From an uncultured Eubacteriales bacterium (GTDB lineage: Bacteria; Bacillota; Clostridia; Oscillospirales; Oscillospiraceae): a stretch of 16,362 nt of DNA. This document shows positions 11,840 to 16,362 of the stretch, one piece after another. Made by a program: the position numbers and the translations under genes. The stretch spans positions 1-16,362 of the forward strand of contig USGS01000036.1 in assembly GCA_900554275.1 (NCBI GenBank). The letters run 5' to 3'. Numbering within the stretch: the stretch's first letter is position 1; each line of letters starts with the position of its first letter. The notes under the pieces were generated by a model that was given only the letters and a program-made list of their open reading frames with translations, did no database searches and was not told the origin of the DNA.

Positions 11840-14800
11840 CTATTTCTTTTTCAGCACCACGTTCTCCTGGCCCAGCCACTCCCGGCATTCCTGCAAAAAC
11901 GCCGGATGGGGCAAGCACTTCCCGCCCCACAGCTTTCCCGTGTCCGCAATGCGTATCTTCAGCGGTGTCTCTCCCTCAAACATGGTGGACACCAGCTGCA
12001 GATGCCGGAACGCACGGCTGTCCAGACTGGGTACGCGGAGATACAGCACCATGCCCTCATCCACACCCTTTTTGACGCCGGGAATACCGCCCACCTTGTC
12101 GGCGTCCTCCAACGGATACAACTCGTCGCACAGGATCTGCGGCGGCTTCTCGTCCCGCGCGGAGATGCGTCCCCGCACCACCACCGCCATGTTGGGCAGT
12201 ATATAGCTCCCGCACCGGTCTATGACCTTCTGGAAGCACAGCAGCTCAATGGACGATGTCTCGTCCTCCAGCATCACATAGGCCATCAGTGTGTTGGTCT
12301 TGGTGGTCCGCGTCCTGCTGGAGGCCACGATACCCGCCACCGTCACCACCTGTCCGTCGGTGAAGCGGCTGGCACCCTCCTCTCCGGCAAAGTCCTCGGT
12401 GATCTCGCCGATGGGCACCGCGCCCAGCCGCTTGGCCGCCGTCCGGTAATCCCCCATAGGGTGTCCGGACAGGTACAGTCCCGTGGTCTCCCGCTCCATC
12501 TGCATCCGTTCCACCGCGGTGAATTCCGGCACATCCGGCAGCTCCACCCGGGAGGCCGCCTCCGGCGACGAGGTGTTCATACCGAAGAAGTCCAGCTGTC
12601 CCTCCACGTTCCGCCGCCGTACCGAGCCGATGGCGTCCAGCACCTTTTCGAACGCCGCCACCAGCTGGGAACGCCGTGCGCCTAAATCGTCAAACGCGCC
12701 GCTGCGGATCAGGTTCTCCACCGCCCGCTTATTCATATCGGTGCAGTCGTACATCCGCTCGCAGAAATCCTGGAAGGACCTGAACGCGCCGCCCTTTTCC
12801 CGCTCCCGCACCATGGCCTGGATGAACCCGCGCCCGATGTTCTTGATAGCCACCAGACCGAACCGGATGCCATTCTCCTCGACGGTGAACCGATCGCTGG
12901 AACGATTCACATCCGGCGGCAGCAGCTCGATGCCGCAGTCGCGGCACTCGCCGATGTAGCCCGCCACCTTGTCGGAGTTATCCAGCACGCTGGTCAGCAG
13001 CGCCGCCATATACTCCTTGGTGTAGTGGCACTTGAAATACGCCGTCTGATAGGCCACCACCGCATAGCTGACGGCGTGGGCCTTGTTGAAGGCATAGTTG
13101 GCAAAGTCGTAGATCTCGTCATAGATCCCCTGGGCCGTGGCCTCGTCGATGCCGTTGGCGATACACCCGGCGATGCCCCTCTCCTTGTCGCCGTAGACAA
13201 AGGCCTGCCGCTCCTTTTCGATCTCCTTGGCCTTTTTCTTGCTGATGGCCCGGCGCACCATGTCCGCCTGGCCCAGGGAAAAGCCGCCCAGCTCCTGAAA
13301 AATACGGATGACCTGCTCCTGATACACGATGCAGCCATAGGTCACAGACAGAATGGGGATCAGCTTCGGGTGCTTGTATGTCACCAGCTTCGGATCGTGC
13401 TTGCAGGCGATAAACCGGGGGATAGACTCCATTGGGCCGGGCCGGTACAGGGCTATCACGGCGGTGATGTCCTCAATACTCTGGGGCTTCAGCCCCACGC
13501 ACACACCGGTCATACCGGTAGACTCGATCTGGAACACGCCCGCCGTCTGCCCACGGGAGATCATCTCGTAGGTCTCCGGATCATCGTCGGGGATGTCCGC
13601 CAGTGTAAAGTCCGGCTGGTGCTGCTGCACCAGCTTCATGGCGTCATCCAGCACCGTCAGGTTGCGCAGACCCAGGAAGTCCATTTTCAGCAGACCCAGC
13701 TCCTCCAGCGTGGTCATGACGTATTGACATATCAGCGCGTCGTCGTTCCGCGCCAGCGGCACGTACTCGTACACCGGCCGCTTGGTGATGACCACGCCCG
13801 CCGCGTGGGTGGACGCATGACGGGGCATTCCCTCCAGCGCCATGGCGGTGTTGATGAGCTTCTTTACCCGGGGATCATCCCGGTACATATCCGCCAGCGG
13901 CTTACTCAGCTTCAGCGCGTCCTGCAGTGTGATGTGCAGCGCCCCCGGCCCGGCAGGTACCTGCTTGGCCACCTGGTCCACCTCGGCGTAGGTCATGTTC
14001 AGTGCCCGTCCCACATCCCGTATGGCGGCCCGGGCCGCCATCGTGCCGAAGGTCACAATCTGCGCCACGTGGTCGTCGCCGTACTTCCGCCGGACGTAGT
14101 CCACCACCTCACCCCGTCGGGTGTCGCCGAAGTCCATGTCGATATCGGGCATGGACACACGCTCCGGGTTCAGAAAACGCTCAAAATACAAATCATATTT
14201 CATGGGATCGATGTCAGTGATGTCCAGGCAGTAGGACACCATCGACCCGGCGGCGCTGCCGCGCCCCGGCCCAACGGGAATATCCACGCTCTTGGCGAAG
14301 CGCACAAAGTCCGACACGATGAGAAAATAGTCCGTAAAGCCCATCTTCTCGATCATGTCCATCTCATAATTCAGCTGCTTGCGGTATTCCGGCTTCGTAT
14401 CGCCGTAGCGCCGCGCGAAGCCCTGCTCGCACAGCTCCCGCAGGTAGGTGGGCGAGTCGTACCCCTCCGGCAGCTTGAATTCCGGCAGGTGATATTTGCC
14501 GAAGGTGAATTCCATCCGGCAGCGGTCGGCGATGCGCTGGGTGTTGGCCACCGCGTCGGGATAGGCGGAGAACAGCTCCTCCATCTCCTCCGTGGAGCGG
14601 AGGTAGAAATTCCGCGGCTCATACCGCATACGGTTCTCGTCGTCCACCGTCTTGCCCGTCTGGATGCACAGCAGCACGTCGTGGCTCTCCGCGTCCTCCT
14701 TCCGCAGATAGTGGGCGTCGTTGGTACACACCAGCGGGATGCCCGTCTCGTTGTGCAGCCGCAGAAGTCCCCGGTTCACCTCGGTCTGTTCGGCAATGCC

Positions 14801-15331
14801 GTGATCCTGCAATTCCAGATAAAAGTCCTCTTCACCGAAGATGTCCCGCATGGTCAGGGCGTACTCCTTCGCCCCGGCGTAGTCGCCGTTCAGCAGCCGC
14901 TTGGGGATCTCCCCGGCCAGGCAGGCAGACAGCGCGATCAATCCCTCGGAGTGCTCCCGCAGCAGGTTCAGGTCGATGCGGGGCTTGATGTAAAAGCCCT
15001 CGATGTACGCCTGGCTGACCATATAGGACAGGTTGCGGTAGCCTGTCTCGTTCTTGCACAGCAGCACCAGGTGGCGGGACTCCGTGTCAAACTCATGCTG
15101 CTTGTCAAATCTTGTACGGTGGGCCACATACACCTCACAGCCGATAATGGGATGGATACCCTCCTTTTGGCAGGCGCGGTAGAAGTCCACCGCGCCGTAC
15201 ATGACGCCGTGGTCGGTGATAGCGCAGGCGTTCTGCCCCATGGACTTCACCAATGCAGGCAGGTCGCGGATGCGGCACGCGCCATCCAGCAGACTGTATT
15301 CCGTATGGACATGGAGGTGAACAAAGGACAT
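11840..15331 (-). CDS. dnaE: DNA polymerase III alpha subunit (DnaE)
   Basis: A 1163-residue replicative polymerase subunit of the DnaE1 length class. The N-terminal PHP domain is complete, with HLHVHTEYSLLDG (residues 5-17), ITDHGVMYGAVDFY, GCEVYVAH and CTNDAHYLRKED, so its metal site looks intact. The polymerase core has GPGRGSAAGSMVSY and the catalytic aspartates D396 and D398 in PDIDMDFGDTRRGE, followed by MPRHASTHAAGVVIT and the fingers region. Downstream come the tandem helix-hairpin-helix part and an OB-fold near residues 990-1070 (VTVAGIVASSRTRTTKTN). Firmicutes usually have PolC as the main polymerase with a DnaE partner; whether PolC exists here cannot be seen. The start is 4 bases after the stop of the preceding gene, with AGAAAGAGAG as a weak ribosome-binding site. 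No proofreading (DnaQ-type) domain is present. Confidence 0.98.
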   Translation of the reverse strand: MSFVHLHVHTEYSLLDGACRIRDLPALVKSMGQNACAITDHGVMYGAVDFYRACQKEGIHPIIGCEVYVAHRTRFDKQHEFDTESRHLVLLCKNETGYRNLSYMVSQAYIEGFYIKPRIDLNLLREHSEGLIALSACLAGEIPKRLLNGDYAGAKEYALTMRDIFGEEDFYLELQDHGIAEQTEVNRGLLRLHNETGIPLVCTNDAHYLRKEDAESHDVLLCIQTGKTVDDENRMRYEPRNFYLRSTEEMEELFSAYPDAVANTQRIADRCRMEFTFGKYHLPEFKLPEGYDSPTYLRELCEQGFARRYGDTKPEYRKQLNYEMDMIEKMGFTDYFLIVSDFVRFAKSVDIPVGPGRGSAAGSMVSYCLDITDIDPMKYDLYFERFLNPERVSMPDIDMDFGDTRRGEVVDYVRRKYGDDHVAQIVTFGTMAARAAIRDVGRALNMTYAEVDQVAKQVPAGPGALHITLQDALKLSKPLADMYRDDPRVKKLINTAMALEGMPRHASTHAAGVVITKRPVYEYVPLARNDDALICQYVMTTLEELGLLKMDFLGLRNLTVLDDAMKLVQQHQPDFTLADIPDDDPETYEMISRGQTAGVFQIESTGMTGVCVGLKPQSIEDITAVIALYRPGPMESIPRFIACKHDPKLVTYKHPKLIPILSVTYGCIVYQEQVIRIFQELGGFSLGQADMVRRAISKKKAKEIEKERQAFVYGDKERGIAGCIANGIDEATAQGIYDEIYDFANYAFNKAHAVSYAVVAYQTAYFKCHYTKEYMAALLTSVLDNSDKVAGYIGECRDCGIELLPPDVNRSSDRFTVEENGIRFGLVAIKNIGRGFIQAMVREREKGGAFRSFQDFCERMYDCTDMNKRAVENLIRSGAFDDLGARRSQLVAAFEKVLDAIGSVRRRNVEGQLDFFGMNTSSPEAASRVELPDVPEFTAVERMQMERETTGLYLSGHPMGDYRTAAKRLGAVPIGEITEDFAGEEGASRFTDGQVVTVAGIVASSRTRTTKTNTLMAYVMLEDETSSIELLCFQKVIDRCGSYILPNMAVVVRGRISARDEKPPQILCDELYPLEDADKVGGIPGVKKGVDEGMVLYLRVPSLDSRAFRHLQLVSTMFEGETPLKIRIADTGKLWGGKCLPHPAFLQECREWLGQENVVLKKK

Positions 15332-15335
15332 GGCG

Positions 15336-15779
15336 TTACGCTCTCTTTCTCTCGGTTTCCATCATCTCGCAGAGTATCTCGGCGGCGGTGGCGATCAGCA
15401 GGCCACAGTGGTCGCCCCCGGCAAGGGATCGCGCCAACTCTGTGGGCTGTAGATCCTTGTGGGACAACAGCTCCCGGCAATTCAGGTATTGAAAGCGCTC
15501 CGTGAAGCGGCGTTGAAATTCCTTGGTCAGATAGGCGGCGCGGGCCTTATCGCGGGCTGCCTCCGGAAACGCACAGCCCAGGATCATCACCGGGGCGTTT
15601 ACCGCGCCGCAGATGTTTCCGCTGCGCACGCCGCCGCCCAATCCAGCGCCTATCGCCAGGGCCTGCTCCTCCGTAATGTCCAGAATATCGTTAAATGCCG
15701 CCAGCAGCGACTGGGCGCAGTTCGCGCCGCTTTTCCGGTATCGTATGGCCGCTTTGCAGCGTTCTTCCTTAGTAATCAT
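15336..15779 (-). CDS. C-GCAxxG-C-C family protein
   Basis: A 147-residue protein of the C-GCAxxG-C-C family, small cysteine-containing proteins common in Clostridia and other anaerobes, with no established biochemical role; a redox or metal-related function is often guessed. Visible features: RKSGANCAQSLLAAFND (Cys21), a Gly-rich AIGAGLGGGVRSGNICGAVN (Cys57), ILGCAFPEA (Cys69), then NCRELLSHKD and a final GGDHCGLLIATAAEIL. The segment after CGAV reads NAPVM where the family usually has a Gly-Ala. The frame is open to 15851, but the ATG at 15779 forms an ATGA overlap with the whiA stop and has GGAGGAGG about 10 bases upstream, so it is preferred. It is translationally coupled to whiA and 4 bases from dnaE. 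Confidence 0.85.
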   Translation of the reverse strand: MITKEERCKAAIRYRKSGANCAQSLLAAFNDILDITEEQALAIGAGLGGGVRSGNICGAVNAPVMILGCAFPEAARDKARAAYLTKEFQRRFTERFQYLNCRELLSHKDLQPTELARSLAGGDHCGLLIATAAEILCEMMETERKRA

Positions 15780-16362
15780 AAGGTTTTTGCCTCCTCCATC
15801 AGTTTCCTCATCCGGTGGTTTATGCAGGACTTCGTCACCGGCGGATCGCATCTCTCTGCCAGCTGTATCAACGATAATTCGGGAAATTCCAGTCGCAGCG
15901 CGGCGGTCTGCCGCAGCTTTTCCGGCAGCTTGTCCCAGCGGGCGCTGCGCCGCAGCGCCTCGATGGCGCTCACCTGTTCCTGCGCCGCGTCCAGCGTCTT
16001 GTTCACGTTGGCCATGTCGCAGTTCATGGCCCGATTCGCACCGTTTCGAATCTCCTTATCCACCTTAGCGGTCATAATATCCATGGCAGAAGCTGGTGCG
16101 CCTATTTTGGTCAAAAAGTCCTCAATATGCTCCGATTGCTTAAAATACAGCAGGAAATCACCACCTCTTTGTACTGTTCTCGGGACAAAGAACATCTCAT
16201 CCATCAGGGTGGAAACCTCGCGGGAGGCCTGGCTGTGATTGGTAGCAATTTCCAAATGATAGCGCTTTTCCGGATCGGTGACGCTGCCCCCGGCCATCAA
16301 CGCGCCGCGGAGGAATGCCGTGCGGCAGCAATCCTCTTCTAAAATACCGAAATTCACATGAA
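15776..16362 (-). CDS. whiA: DNA-binding protein WhiA (partial, N-terminus outside window)
   Basis: The C-terminal 194 or so residues of WhiA, a DNA-binding protein that in Actinobacteria controls sporulation septation and in Firmicutes affects cell division and chromosome segregation. Visible: CCRTAFLRGALMAGGSVTDPEKRYHLEI from the LAGLIDADG-like domain, the linker ANRAMNCDMANVNKTLDAA, and the C-terminal helix-turn-helix SLIQLAERCDPPVTKSCINHRMRKL. The last part matches the family pattern LxELaelcdPpisKSgvNHRlRKl. The reading frame continues through the right edge; a GTG at 16357 is internal, not a start. The stop overlaps the next gene by ATGA. Codon use is somewhat more AT-rich than in dnaE. 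Its usual partners (yvcK, yvcJ) would lie beyond the window. Confidence 0.95.
   Translation of the reverse strand, partial: HVNFGILEEDCCRTAFLRGALMAGGSVTDPEKRYHLEIATNHSQASREVSTLMDEMFFVPRTVQRGGDFLLYFKQSEHIEDFLTKIGAPASAMDIMTAKVDKEIRNGANRAMNCDMANVNKTLDAAQEQVSAIEALRRSARWDKLPEKLRQTAALRLEFPELSLIQLAERCDPPVTKSCINHRMRKLMEEAKTL

Noticed and set aside
13025..15505. An 826-codon open frame on the plus strand opposite dnaE
   Set aside because: It is the antisense shadow of a GC-biased gene: His/Gln/Arg/Val-rich composition, no domain, no ribosome-binding site fit, and dnaE on the other strand is unmistakable.
16355..16357. GTG as a start of whiA within the window
   Set aside because: The frame continues upstream to the edge with no stop, and the visible part lacks the WhiA N-terminal domain, so the gene is cut by the window.
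1..16362. Mobile elements, CRISPR arrays, tRNA or rRNA genes, toxin-antitoxin or phage-defence islands
   Set aside because: Both strands are filled by recognisable core genes with short gaps; no transposase, integrase, direct-repeat array or RNA gene pattern was seen.

Overview
The window reads as a chromosomal core region of a GC-rich, endospore-forming member of the Clostridia. The gene content (complete spoIIIA operon, DUF4364, C-GCAxxG-C-C protein, WhiA, DUF951) and the strong bias to G/C at third codon positions fit Oscillospiraceae-type gut bacteria. The genus is my inference and was not tested by any search. Every gene except nth lies on the minus strand. I see no rRNA, tRNA, CRISPR array, insertion sequence, integrase or phage gene, and no gene-free stretch longer than about 110 bases.

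Layout in the direction of minus-strand transcription (right to left): (1) whiA (cut by the right edge), a C-GCAxxG-C-C protein and dnaE form one tight run ending in an intrinsic terminator at 11806-11831. (2) A Cys-rich protein of unknown function (10896-11738) has its own terminator. (3) A DUF4364 winged-helix protein has a clear sigma-A promoter and a strong terminator. (4) The eight-gene spoIIIA operon (spoIIIAA to AH, 5515-10149) is almost entirely translationally coupled and has a sigma-E-like promoter candidate. (5) An asp23/gls24-family gene, nusB, xseA, xseB and ispA form a housekeeping operon whose promoter abuts the 3' end of spoIIIAH. (6) nth is the only plus-strand gene. It converges on ispA across a terminator and diverges from rarA through interleaved promoters. 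(7) rarA and a DUF951 gene (cut by the left edge) are coupled by a one-base TAATG overlap.

Functionally, SpoIIIA proteins build the mother-cell half of the channel joining mother cell and forespore (the other half, SpoIIQ, is not in this window). NusB acts in transcription antitermination, XseA/XseB make exonuclease VII, IspA makes farnesyl diphosphate, and DnaE, RarA and Nth act in replication and DNA repair. The arrangement is largely conventional. The parts worth a second look are the Cys-rich unknown gene with a late-sporulation-like promoter and a 9-bp inverted repeat in its leader, a terminator-like hairpin between nusB and xseA, overlapping divergent promoters between rarA and nth, a triplicated 7-mer in the nusB leader, and AT-rich codon patches inside spoIIIAB and rarA. 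I did not find a convincing new multi-gene system.
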